Source: Chloroflexota bacterium (GTDB lineage Bacteria; Chloroflexota; UBA6077; JADZDV01). From it: a DNA stretch of 9,125 nucleotides. Made by a program: the position numbers and the translations under genes. The stretch covers positions 1-9,125 of the forward strand of contig JADZDV010000130.1 in NCBI GenBank assembly GCA_020850915.1, written 5' to 3'. Positions 1 through 7,364 of this stretch are shown here, piece by piece. How positions within the stretch are numbered: position 1 is the stretch's first letter; every line of letters starts with the position of its first letter. Under the pieces are notes generated by a model, which was not told the DNA's origin, did not search any database, and saw only the letters and a program-made list of their open reading frames with translations.

Positions 1-975
1 GTGGCGCGTGTAGTTGATGTCCGAATCCTCGAACATCACGTGACGCCGCCCGCGCGTCCGCCCCGATTTGTCCGGCTCCACCTTGGCGAAGACGTTCACT
101 AGCCGGCCGCGGTCCTCCGTTGCCAGCTCGCACCCGACCCGCAGACCGGCCAACTGGAGCGCCTCGCGCACCGACCCGGCGTCCAGAACGTCCTTCATCA
201 GGGCGTGCGCCATGACGAGATCGCTCGAGGACGCAACTGAGTTGCCCAGCACGATCACCTCGCAGTGCATCAGCTCCACGCCCGAGGAGGTCGAGGCCAC
301 CTCGGAGAAGACCGAGAAGTCGTGCTCGATCACCTCCTCGCTGACACGGTCAGCAGACAGCTCGCCGGTTGCCAGGCCGATCCCCAGCGCGGCGACGGCT
401 CGCGCCGTGCCCATCGAGCCGTAGGTGTCGGTCGTCACGGTGTCCCGGCCGCGCCCCTGGGCCTCCTTGATCCGCGCCGTGGTCAAGGCGCCGGTCTTGA
501 TCTGGACGAAGTGGATGTCGCCCGGGTCTGAGATGCCGGCATCCCGAATCGCCGCCCGCACCCCCTCGGCCGCCACTCGGACGTGCGGCATGCGTCCGAA
601 CTCCTCCGGCAGCACCTCGCGCGTGTAGGCCACGCCCACCGCCAGGCGTTTCTCGCCGCTCGCCGGCTGGAGGTCCGGCCCCCGCGTGAAGATGGTCGCG
701 TGTGGGGACATCAGTCCCTCGGTCCCGCCGGACCAGATGATCGGCGCGCGGCGGGCGATCTGGTCGATCGTCTCGCCCGTCCGCTCGGCAATCAGCCGCT
801 GGAACGAGATCGTCGCCAGCGCGCGCGTATAGTCGTTGACGCCGCCGTTGCCCTCGGTCTTGCCGAGGATCGCGACGACCTCCTCGGCCCGGAAGGCGCC
901 CTCATCGAGCAGCCTGGCTGCCTCCGAGACGTCGTCCGGCGCCCCCATCCCAACCTTGAACGCCGCGCACCGCAT
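1..975 (-). CDS. Ring-opening amidohydrolase (cyanuric acid hydrolase/barbiturase superfamily), partial at left edge
   Basis: This enzyme hydrolyses one amide bond of a cyclic imide ring such as cyanuric acid or barbiturate and acts in the cytoplasm. The window holds the first 325 residues; the family is about 360-370, so only the C-terminus is missing. Family motifs are plain: GKTEGNGGVNDYTR (38-51), SGGTEGLMSPH (82-92), VQIKTGALT (157-165), SSGVELMHCEVIVLGNS (230-246) and VFAKVEP (295-301). The fold is three repeats, each giving a Lys/Ser pair. K39/S82, K160/S230 or S231 and the third lysine K298 are visible, and the third serine lies past the edge. The start is ATG with GAGGT six bases upstream. 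It follows a DUF1116 gene on the same strand by 70 bases, so the two are probably co-transcribed. Superfamily assignment is firm. The choice between cyanuric acid, barbiturate or another ring is open, because the 160-165 stretch (KTGALT) differs from the KxPLLT-type motif I recall for cyanuric acid hydrolases. Confidence 0.93.
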   Translation of the reverse strand, partial: MRCAAFKVGMGAPDDVSEAARLLDEGAFRAEEVVAILGKTEGNGGVNDYTRALATISFQRLIAERTGETIDQIARRAPIIWSGGTEGLMSPHATIFTRGPDLQPASGEKRLAVGVAYTREVLPEEFGRMPHVRVAAEGVRAAIRDAGISDPGDIHFVQIKTGALTTARIKEAQGRGRDTVTTDTYGSMGTARAVAALGIGLATGELSADRVSEEVIEHDFSVFSEVASTSSGVELMHCEVIVLGNSVASSSDLVMAHALMKDVLDAGSVREALQLAGLRVGCELATEDRGRLVNVFAKVEPDKSGRTRGRRHVMFEDSDINYTRH

Positions 976-981
976 GAGTTG

Positions 982-986
982 ACCTC
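982..986 (-). promoter_or_regulatory. Ribosome binding site of the ring-opening amidohydrolase
   Basis: GAGGT on the minus strand lies six bases before the ATG at 975. It is the only good Shine-Dalgarno near the conserved N-terminus and fixes that start codon. Confidence 0.7.
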
Positions 987-1045
987 GCAGGGGAGATGAT
1001 TGGCTGGCAGGATAGCATGGCGCCCGAGCGCGCGAGGACCGACGC

Positions 1046-2440
1046 TCAGCAGCGGGCGGCGAAGGCGCGCAGGGCCGCCTCGAAGCACTCACGCGGCGGC
1101 GTGACCAGGCCCGCGCCAATCTGCCCGATGCCTGGCAGGCGGTGCGGGATGCCGGTGTCGATCTGGGGTAGGATGCCGGTCTGCATCACCAGTCGCAGGT
1201 CGATGCCGGTCGGCGTGCCGCGGAAGCCGAGGACCGGCAGGCGGTAGGCGCGGCTCTCGCCCAGGGTGATCTCGTACATGCGCTGGCTGTAGCTGATGGC
1301 GTCGTCCGTTGTGCCGCCCACGAACTGCACGGTCGCGAGCGAGCCGGCCAGGGCAAAGCCGCCGAGGCCGCCCGTCTCGGTAATGCTGCTATCGCCCATA
1401 TCCGGGTTGGCATCCGCCGCTGAGTAACCGCTGAAGAACAGACCCACCGGCGTCTGGGCCGGTCCGGTGAACCATTCGTCGCCCAGTCCCGACACACGAA
1501 CGCCGAAGTCCGTCCCATTCCGCGCCATGACCGTCACCAGCGAGCTATGCGGAATGCCGTGCGCGGCGTCCAGCGCGGCCTTGCAGGCGGCCATCGCGAC
1601 GCTGAGGAAGAAGTAGTCGTTGCCGGCCAGGAAGCGCAGCAGGCGCCCCCGTTCCGTCGAGGACAGCTCCAGCTCGGCCAGGTGAGGCCCCAGCACGCGG
1701 AGCAGGAGCGAGCTTGCCGCGCGGTTGCGGTTGTGGCACTCGTCGCCCATCTCGATCGCCTGGGCGATCAGCGAGCGGATGTCCACACCGCCCTCGCGGC
1801 GAATCGCCTCGGCCAGGGCCGGGGCCAGCGAGGCGATCATCCAGCGCAGCCGCTCGATCACCTCCTCCGAGAAGGCGCCGAACCGGAGCACCTTGCCGGG
1901 GCCCTCGTTCAGGTTGCAGAACGCGACGTTCCCGAATGCGCGGTTCTCCACTACCAGCACCGGCATGGAGGCCGTCGTCACGCCGGCGAGCGGTCCAACC
2001 GCCTGGTGATGATGGGCCGGTGAGAAGCGCACCGCCCCGCTGGTCGCCACGCGCTCCGCCTCCTCCGGCGTCCGGGCCAGGCCCTCCAGCAGCAGTCCCC
2101 CGATCACCGCCCCGCGCATCGGGCCGGACATCCGTTCCCAGATGATCGGCGGCCCGGAGAGGAGCATCGTGTCCCCGGTCATGCCCGGCACGACCTCGAT
2201 CGCCGGTCGGACGTCCACCAGCACCGGCTGGGCCGCGAGCAGCCGCTCCAGGGCGACCGCGTTGGCCGCCTCCACGTCGGAGCGCCAGGTGCGGGCCAGC
2301 AGCGCGGCCAGCTCCGGGTCGCCCCCCGCCGGCGGCTGCCACTCCACGCGTCCGACCGGCAGCTCCAGCGCTGCCAGCGTCTCGGCAAACACGGGCAGAC
2401 CGAGGCTCAGCGGCACGGGTCGTCTGAACAGCTCGTCCAT
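1046..2440 (-). CDS. DUF1116 family protein (YlbE/YahG/AllG-like)
   Basis: This is a full-length member of DUF1116, the family of E. coli YlbE and YahG. YlbE (AllG) has been reported as a subunit of oxamate carbamoyltransferase AllFGH, which releases carbamoyl phosphate from oxalurate late in allantoin breakdown. From the ATG at 2440 the protein has 464 residues. Conserved blocks are VEWQPPAGGD (32-41), the histidine cluster SPAHHHQAVGP (140-150), GKVLRFGAF (182-190), MGDECHNRNRAAS (231-243), DANPDMGDSSITETGGLGG (343-361), MYEIT (388-392), FRGTPTGID (406-414) and IGQIGAGLVTPP (438-449). An in-frame ATG at 2488 would add 16 residues that do not look like family sequence. Neither start has a strong Shine-Dalgarno, so 2440 is chosen because family-like sequence begins there. 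The gene heads a minus-strand unit with the ring-opening amidohydrolase, suggesting that the ring-opened ureide is its substrate or a precursor of it. FdrA- and YlbF-like partners are not in the window. Confidence 0.92.
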   Translation of the reverse strand: MDELFRRPVPLSLGLPVFAETLAALELPVGRVEWQPPAGGDPELAALLARTWRSDVEAANAVALERLLAAQPVLVDVRPAIEVVPGMTGDTMLLSGPPIIWERMSGPMRGAVIGGLLLEGLARTPEEAERVATSGAVRFSPAHHHQAVGPLAGVTTASMPVLVVENRAFGNVAFCNLNEGPGKVLRFGAFSEEVIERLRWMIASLAPALAEAIRREGGVDIRSLIAQAIEMGDECHNRNRAASSLLLRVLGPHLAELELSSTERGRLLRFLAGNDYFFLSVAMAACKAALDAAHGIPHSSLVTVMARNGTDFGVRVSGLGDEWFTGPAQTPVGLFFSGYSAADANPDMGDSSITETGGLGGFALAGSLATVQFVGGTTDDAISYSQRMYEITLGESRAYRLPVLGFRGTPTGIDLRLVMQTGILPQIDTGIPHRLPGIGQIGAGLVTPPRECFEAALRAFAARC

Positions 2441-2591
2441 GGCGCGGCTATTCTCGCACGGCGCCACCGAATGGCGTGCTCGGAACATGGTCGGGAGGGA
2501 AGTTGACCCTTCCGCGCCGCCGGGGCATTCGCCGGGCGAGCAACAGATCGGCGACGCGTTGTCCCGACATGCGACACGCCACCCATCAGGT

Positions 2592-2597
2592 TACAAT
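2592..2597 (+). promoter_or_regulatory. Candidate -10 box (TACAAT) for the methyltransferase operon
   Basis: TACAAT matches the TATAAT consensus at five of six positions in an otherwise GC-rich spacer, 106 bases before the TTG start. No convincing -35 lies 16-18 bases upstream: TTGTCC at 2559-2564 is 27 bases away, too far for a standard pair. This is a weak call. Confidence 0.25.
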
Positions 2598-2616
2598 CGT
2601 GCCCGACGATGACCCG

Positions 2617-2639
2617 GGCGTAGCGTTTGACTCTACGCC
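2617..2639. repeat. Perfect 7-base inverted repeat in the divergent spacer
   Basis: GGCGTAG (2617-2623) and CTACGCC (2633-2639) are exact reverse complements separated by nine bases. The repeat lies between the candidate -10 box and the methyltransferase start, where an operator or a 5' leader hairpin would sit. No run of T follows, so it is not a typical intrinsic terminator. The repeat is read directly; its function is inferred. Confidence 0.6.
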
Positions 2640-2702
2640 GCTGGCAGGCCCCGCGAGGCTCAAACGAGCCAGCCGAACGACGATCCTATCGGACCAGACA
2701 GG

Positions 2703-5700
2703 TTGACCGACGACCTCGACCTCAGAGCGCACGATATCCAGGAGCTGGCGAGCGCTGACGCTCTCCTGGCGCTGTTCGCTCGCCTTGGATACGACGCGTC
2801 CGTCCGCCTCACACAGTCGGTGTCCGCGATGGGTATCACGGCCGAGTCGCTGAGCCGCGAGATTCTCAACATCGAGCTCATCGCCAGCCAGGACAGCGGT
2901 GAACTGCAGGTCTATCTCGTCCAGCTTGACTCGATCACGATCGCCGCGACGATGGCCCTTGGGAGAGCCCTCCGGAACCGGGCCGGCCTCTTCCTGCTCG
3001 TGCTCACCAGCCGGGGTTTTGACCGGCTGGACTTCGTCCTCCTGGAGCGGGTGGCGCCGGAGGTCTCACCGTCCGGCCTATCCGTGCCACAGGTGGTCGT
3101 TCGACCGCGTGTGCTCTCGGTGGACCGCCGGAAACCGGGCGCCGTCGAGCTGCGCGTGCTCCGGCGATTCACCTACACGGAGGCCGATGCCTACGCGCAG
3201 TATGACAAGCTGCTCTCCGCCTACGCGGTTGCCCGCTGGTCCGAGCCGCTCTTCAACAACCGGGCGCTGTTCTCGGACCACGTGCTCAACACTCGGCTGC
3301 GGGATATGCCGGGGTGGCGTGAGGATCCGAAACCCGCATATCAAGCGCTCAGAGCTCTGTACCTCGATGCGCGCGCGCGCTGCTCCGGCCTGAGCGGGGC
3401 GGACGTCCGTCGGCAGATCATCGGGCCCACGCTCAGCCTCCTCGGCTTCACGCTGGAGCAGCAGCCGGGCGGCGCCCGGCCAGATTACCTGCTCAGGGCA
3501 AGCGGCGCTTCGAGCCCGGTCGCCTGCCAGGCCTACACCTGGGGTCGCCTGCTCGACGGCAAGGACGAGACCCGCGATCGCGATCACCCGGCCGAGAACC
3601 CGGGCGCGCAGGTCGTCACCCTGCTCGAGGCCGGCGCCGCCCCGTGGGCCATCGTGACCAACGGCAAGCTCTGGCGGCTCTACGCCGCCTCCGCGCACTC
3701 CCGCGCCACAAACTACTACGAGATCGACCTTGAAGAGACGCTTGCCCTGGACGACCCGGGCGAGGCGTTCCGCTACTTCTGGCTGCTCTTCCGGGCCCGG
3801 GCCTTTGCTCCGGTGGAGACCGCCTTCGCCGGCACACGACAAACACTGCCGTTTGTGGAGGTGCTGCGTCAGGAGAGCGCCGAGTACGCTAGAGCGCTCG
3901 GCGACCGGCTCAAGGACCGCGTCTTCGAAGAGGTGTTCCCACAGCTCGCCGCGGGCTTCATCGCGCACATCCGCCACGTCGAGGGATCCTCGACAGAACT
4001 GGATCAGACCCGACTGGACCAGGTCTTTCGCGGAACGCTGACGCTACTCTACCGGCTGCTGTTCTTGCTCTACGCCGAGGCGCGCGACCTGCTGCCAGTC
4101 CGAGACAGCCACGGCTACTGGGAGAAGAGTCTCAGTCGCGGCAAGCTGGAGATTGCCGAGCGCGCGGGCGCCCTCCGCGACGAGTCCAATAGACGGCTGG
4201 CTGCCGCGTACTCGAAAGCCCCCACCGCCGTCGGCCTCTACGACCGGCTCAGGAGCCTGGCGGAGATCGTGGACCGGGGAGACTCAAGGTCCAACACGCC
4301 AACCTACCATGGCGAGCTTTTCATGACCGAGGTCGAGCCGGACGCCCGTGGTCCGGAAGCCGAAGTGGCCCGCTTCCTTCAGCGGTTCAAAGTACCCGAC
4401 CGGTTTCTGGCGACGGCGATCGATCGTCTGGCTCGCGACCTCGATCCAAAACGGGGCGACCTCATGCCGATGGACTACAAGTCGCTCGGCGTGCGTCAGC
4501 TCGGCTGGATCTACGAGGGCCTGCTCCAGTTCCGCCTGCGGCTCGCGACCGAGAAGATGGCCGTCGTCCGGGGTAAGCGCACCGAGGAGATCGTGCCGTA
4601 TCGCATCGCGACCGCGAAGAACCTGAAGACCCTGACGGAGGGCGGCCGACGGAACGGCGCCGAGCGGACGCTGCCGGCCGGAGCGGTCTACATCGAGAAC
4701 GACCGGCGAGAGCGGAAGGCGACCGGGTCCTACTACACGCCCGACTACATCGTGGAGTACATCGTCGATCACGCCGTCGGTCCGGTGCTGCGGGAGCACC
4801 TGGAGCGTCTTCGTCCACGGTTCCGGGAAGCTCAGCTCGCCCACCGCCAGGCGGTGCAGCGCCTGGCCGGCTTCCAGAAGCGCGGCATGCGAGGCGATGA
4901 CCCTGAGAAAGTCGCTAACGAGCCGCGCTGGCGCGAGCTGGTCAACGAGCTGTTCGAATTCCGGGTGGTGGATCCCTCGATGGGCAGCGGCCACTTTCTC
5001 GTCGAGGCGGTGGACTTCATCACCGACCGCGTGCTCGACTTCCTGAACGGCTTCCCGTGGAATCCCGTCCAGGCGCAGCTCAGGGCGACCCGCGAGACGA
5101 TCCTGACGGAGATGGAGCGCCAGGAGGTCATCGTCGACGACGGCCAGCTCACCGACGTGAACCTGCTCAAACGGCACGTCCTGAAGCGCTGCATCTTCGG
5201 CGTCGATCTGAACCCTATGGCCGTGGAGTTGGCCAAGGTGTCGCTCTGGCTGGATTGCTTCACGCTGGGCGCTCCCCTGTCTTTCCTGGACCACCACTTG
5301 AAGGCGGGCAACTCGCTCATCGGCACGACGGTGCAGGCCGTCGAGCGTGGTCTCGCAGCGGAGCGCCAGGGGTTCGCCGCGGACCTTTTTGGCGGCCCAT
5401 TCACAGGATTACTGGAGTCGACGGCCCTGGTCCGGGAGCTGGCGAGCATGCCCGACGCCTCGATCGAGCAGGCCCGCCACAGTCACAGCCTGTTCGAGCA
5501 GTTCGAGCGTGCCCAGGCGCCCTACAAGCAGATCCTGGATCTCTGGATCAGCCACTGGTTCCAGAACAAGCGCGCTCGCGAGTACCTCATGGGTGTGGCG
5601 ACTGATTTCATCAAGGACTTCGAGAGCGGCGGGGCCGAGCTGGACGAGCAGTACCAGGAGGCGCTGGCCAGAGCCACGGACCTGCGAACGGGCCAGAGCA

Positions 5701-7364
5701 TCTTTCACTGGGACCTGGAGTTCCCGGAGGTGTTCGTCGACACCCAGCGGGGTGATTGGAGGGCGCCCGAGAGCCAGGGCTTTCACGCGGTGATCGGCAA
5801 TCCGCCCTGGATTCGGCAGGAGACGATCGGCGTGGCAAAACCGTCGCTGAAGGCGCTCCACCCGGGCGTCTACGACAGCGTGGCCGACACGTACGTGTAC
5901 TTCGTGGGTCGCGGCCTGGAGATGACGCGTCGTGGCGGCCGGCTGGGCATGGTCCTGCCGAACAAGTGGCTGCGCGCGGACTATGGCCGCCAGCTGCGAA
6001 CGCTGCTGGCCAGCGAGTACGAGCCCCTGGAGCTGGTGGACTTCGGCCACGCCCCGGTCTTCCCGGAGGCCGACACGTTCCCCTGTATCTTTGTCGCCGC
6101 GAACACAGGCACACCCGAACCCGGCGACAGCATGCGCTACTGCCAGGTGCCAAGAACCGAGCTGGCGGACCTGGAGCTGGAGCAGTTCGTCGAACGGCGT
6201 GCCTACGAGGTGCCGACCGCCTTGCTTCGCCCCGACGGTTGGATCACGGAGCCGCCGAGCGTGGCCCGGTTGCTCGATAAGATTCGATGCTCGCACCCGC
6301 GCCTCTGTGACACCGAGGGCTTCAGCCTCTTCAGGGGCATCATCTCCGGCCTGACCGAGGCGTTCATCGTCGACCAGCCAACCAGGGATCGACTGGTCCA
6401 GGAGGACCCTGGCTGCGAGCCGCTGCTCCGCAAGGTGCTTCGGGGACGCAACATCGAGCGGTGGCACCCGGACTGGGACGGCGAGTGGCTGATCCTCTTG
6501 AAGAGCGGCACCGACCACATCTGGGCCTGGACGAATGCCGGCGCCGAGGCGGAGCGAGTCTTCCAGACCACGTACCCATCGCTCTATCGCCACATGAAGC
6601 CGATGCAGGACGACTTGCTGCGACGGCAGGATCAGGGCTGCCACTGGTGGGAGCTGCGCTCGTGCAGTTACTACGACCTGTTCGAGCGACCAAAGATCGT
6701 CTACCAGGAGATTCTCTTCCATAGCTGGTTCGCCTGGGATGATGCGGGGTACTTCCACAACAACAAGGCCTATTCGCTTCGCACGGACGAGCGACACCTT
6801 GCCGCGATTCTGAACTCGTCTGTCCTGTGGTGGTACATGGCGCGGGCGCTGCCCCACATGAAGGACGAAGCATTCGCGATGCAGTCCTTCGCCGTCGAGC
6901 AGCTTCCCGTACCGCGGGCGTCATGCCAGCGGTGTGACGACCTTGATCCTCTCGTCCCACAGCTCGTGACGCTCGCGGCGGATCGCCAGCGCATCCAGCG
7001 AGCGTTTCTGGCGAGACTCCGGTCACCAGTGGAGCTGGAACGGCCGTCGGCCAAACTCCAGGACTTCTGGCGGCTGAGCGATGGCGAGCTGGCCGCCGAG
7101 CTGAAGCGCGCGGTTGGCTCCAGAGCGATGGGCGTGGACAACGGCCTGGGACGAGAGCTGTGCGACCTCGCGCACGAGTACCGCCTGCGCTACCGCGAAA
7201 GCCTGGAGCTCGAGTTTCGCATCCAGCGCCTGGTGTTCGACCTGTACGGCCTGACTCCGGAGGAGGTCGCGCTCGTCCGCGAGACCGCTCCGCCCCGCGA
7301 TCCGCTGAAGCTTGCCGAGGCGAACTACGCCCTCGTGAGCCGGCTGCTGAGCGAGCGGCGCTGA
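2703..7364 (+). CDS. Eco57I-type (type IIG/COG1002) DNA adenine methyltransferase with degenerate nuclease domain
   Basis: This large single-chain protein (1553 residues) should methylate N6 of adenine in a specific DNA site using S-adenosylmethionine. Residues 1-200 form the N-terminal region of large Eco57I-like proteins (NNRALFSDH near its end). Residues about 210-380 are a PD-(D/E)XK-like nuclease segment: RPDYLL (P260 D261) and VTNGKLWRLY (318-327) are kept, but the expected E-A-K reads Q276-A-Y278, so cleavage activity is doubtful. The methylase follows: ATGSYYTP (673-680), motif I DPSMGSGHF (757-765), acidic motif II FGVDLNP (D835) and catalytic motif IV NPPW (1033-1036). A TaqI-like specificity domain covers about 1207-1400 (WWELR 1315-1319, LNSS 1370-1373), then a helical tail with a DLYGLTPEE motif. 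The start is TTG, because an in-frame TGA at 2628 leaves no upstream ATG or GTG and the first usable one is about 40 codons in. It is the first gene of a three-gene operon. Which defence system it serves is not settled. Confidence 0.93.
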   Translation: MTDDLDLRAHDIQELASADALLALFARLGYDASVRLTQSVSAMGITAESLSREILNIELIASQDSGELQVYLVQLDSITIAATMALGRALRNRAGLFLLVLTSRGFDRLDFVLLERVAPEVSPSGLSVPQVVVRPRVLSVDRRKPGAVELRVLRRFTYTEADAYAQYDKLLSAYAVARWSEPLFNNRALFSDHVLNTRLRDMPGWREDPKPAYQALRALYLDARARCSGLSGADVRRQIIGPTLSLLGFTLEQQPGGARPDYLLRASGASSPVACQAYTWGRLLDGKDETRDRDHPAENPGAQVVTLLEAGAAPWAIVTNGKLWRLYAASAHSRATNYYEIDLEETLALDDPGEAFRYFWLLFRARAFAPVETAFAGTRQTLPFVEVLRQESAEYARALGDRLKDRVFEEVFPQLAAGFIAHIRHVEGSSTELDQTRLDQVFRGTLTLLYRLLFLLYAEARDLLPVRDSHGYWEKSLSRGKLEIAERAGALRDESNRRLAAAYSKAPTAVGLYDRLRSLAEIVDRGDSRSNTPTYHGELFMTEVEPDARGPEAEVARFLQRFKVPDRFLATAIDRLARDLDPKRGDLMPMDYKSLGVRQLGWIYEGLLQFRLRLATEKMAVVRGKRTEEIVPYRIATAKNLKTLTEGGRRNGAERTLPAGAVYIENDRRERKATGSYYTPDYIVEYIVDHAVGPVLREHLERLRPRFREAQLAHRQAVQRLAGFQKRGMRGDDPEKVANEPRWRELVNELFEFRVVDPSMGSGHFLVEAVDFITDRVLDFLNGFPWNPVQAQLRATRETILTEMERQEVIVDDGQLTDVNLLKRHVLKRCIFGVDLNPMAVELAKVSLWLDCFTLGAPLSFLDHHLKAGNSLIGTTVQAVERGLAAERQGFAADLFGGPFTGLLESTALVRELASMPDASIEQARHSHSLFEQFERAQAPYKQILDLWISHWFQNKRAREYLMGVATDFIKDFESGGAELDEQYQEALARATDLRTGQSIFHWDLEFPEVFVDTQRGDWRAPESQGFHAVIGNPPWIRQETIGVAKPSLKALHPGVYDSVADTYVYFVGRGLEMTRRGGRLGMVLPNKWLRADYGRQLRTLLASEYEPLELVDFGHAPVFPEADTFPCIFVAANTGTPEPGDSMRYCQVPRTELADLELEQFVERRAYEVPTALLRPDGWITEPPSVARLLDKIRCSHPRLCDTEGFSLFRGIISGLTEAFIVDQPTRDRLVQEDPGCEPLLRKVLRGRNIERWHPDWDGEWLILLKSGTDHIWAWTNAGAEAERVFQTTYPSLYRHMKPMQDDLLRRQDQGCHWWELRSCSYYDLFERPKIVYQEILFHSWFAWDDAGYFHNNKAYSLRTDERHLAAILNSSVLWWYMARALPHMKDEAFAMQSFAVEQLPVPRASCQRCDDLDPLVPQLVTLAADRQRIQRAFLARLRSPVELERPSAKLQDFWRLSDGELAAELKRAVGSRAMGVDNGLGRELCDLAHEYRLRYRESLELEFRIQRLVFDLYGLTPEEVALVRETAPPRDPLKLAEANYALVSRLLSERR

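Larger units (their letters stand above)
2441..2702. other. Divergent spacer between the catabolic and defence modules
   Basis: This spacer separates the DUF1116 gene (minus) from the methyltransferase (plus); it is 214 bases long if DUF1116 instead starts at 2488. Both promoters should lie here. Apart from the TACAAT box at 2592 and the inverted repeat at 2617-2639, no convincing promoter for the minus strand was found. There is no tRNA end, direct repeat or recombination site marking an insertion boundary. Confidence 0.6.

Noticed and set aside
68..999. Several plus-strand open frames opposite the amidohydrolase
   Set aside because: The minus strand carries an uninterrupted, strongly motif-supported amidohydrolase over the same bases.
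976..1045. Possible terminator or promoter between the DUF1116 and amidohydrolase genes
   Set aside because: The 70-base gap shows no hairpin followed by T-rich sequence and no convincing -35/-10 pair. Read-through as one transcript is simpler.
1545..2342. Minus-strand frame rich in Gly/Ala/Arg inside the DUF1116 gene
   Set aside because: It is an out-of-frame reading of the DUF1116 gene with a composition typical of GC-rich shadows.
2489..2660. Minus-strand promoter candidates for the DUF1116 gene (for example TAGAGT with an upstream TTGAGC)
   Set aside because: The hexamers match poorly and the spacer is about 22 bases, so the pair cannot be supported.
3573..3582. CGCGATCGCG palindrome
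   Set aside because: It is a single copy inside coding sequence. Such palindromes arise by chance at this GC content, and no second copy or array was seen.
3078..3977. Antisense open frame (299 codons) opposite the methyltransferase N-terminus
   Set aside because: The sense strand encodes the conserved N-terminal and nuclease-like regions. The antisense product is low-complexity and unrecognised.
4284..5297. Antisense open frame (337 codons) opposite the methylase core
   Set aside because: It covers motif I of the real gene, shows no family motifs and has no credible start region.
5409..6857. Long antisense open frame (482 codons) opposite the methyltransferase
   Set aside because: The plus frame has clear methylase motifs throughout. 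The antisense translation has no recognisable domain, and long stop-free antisense frames are expected at this GC content.
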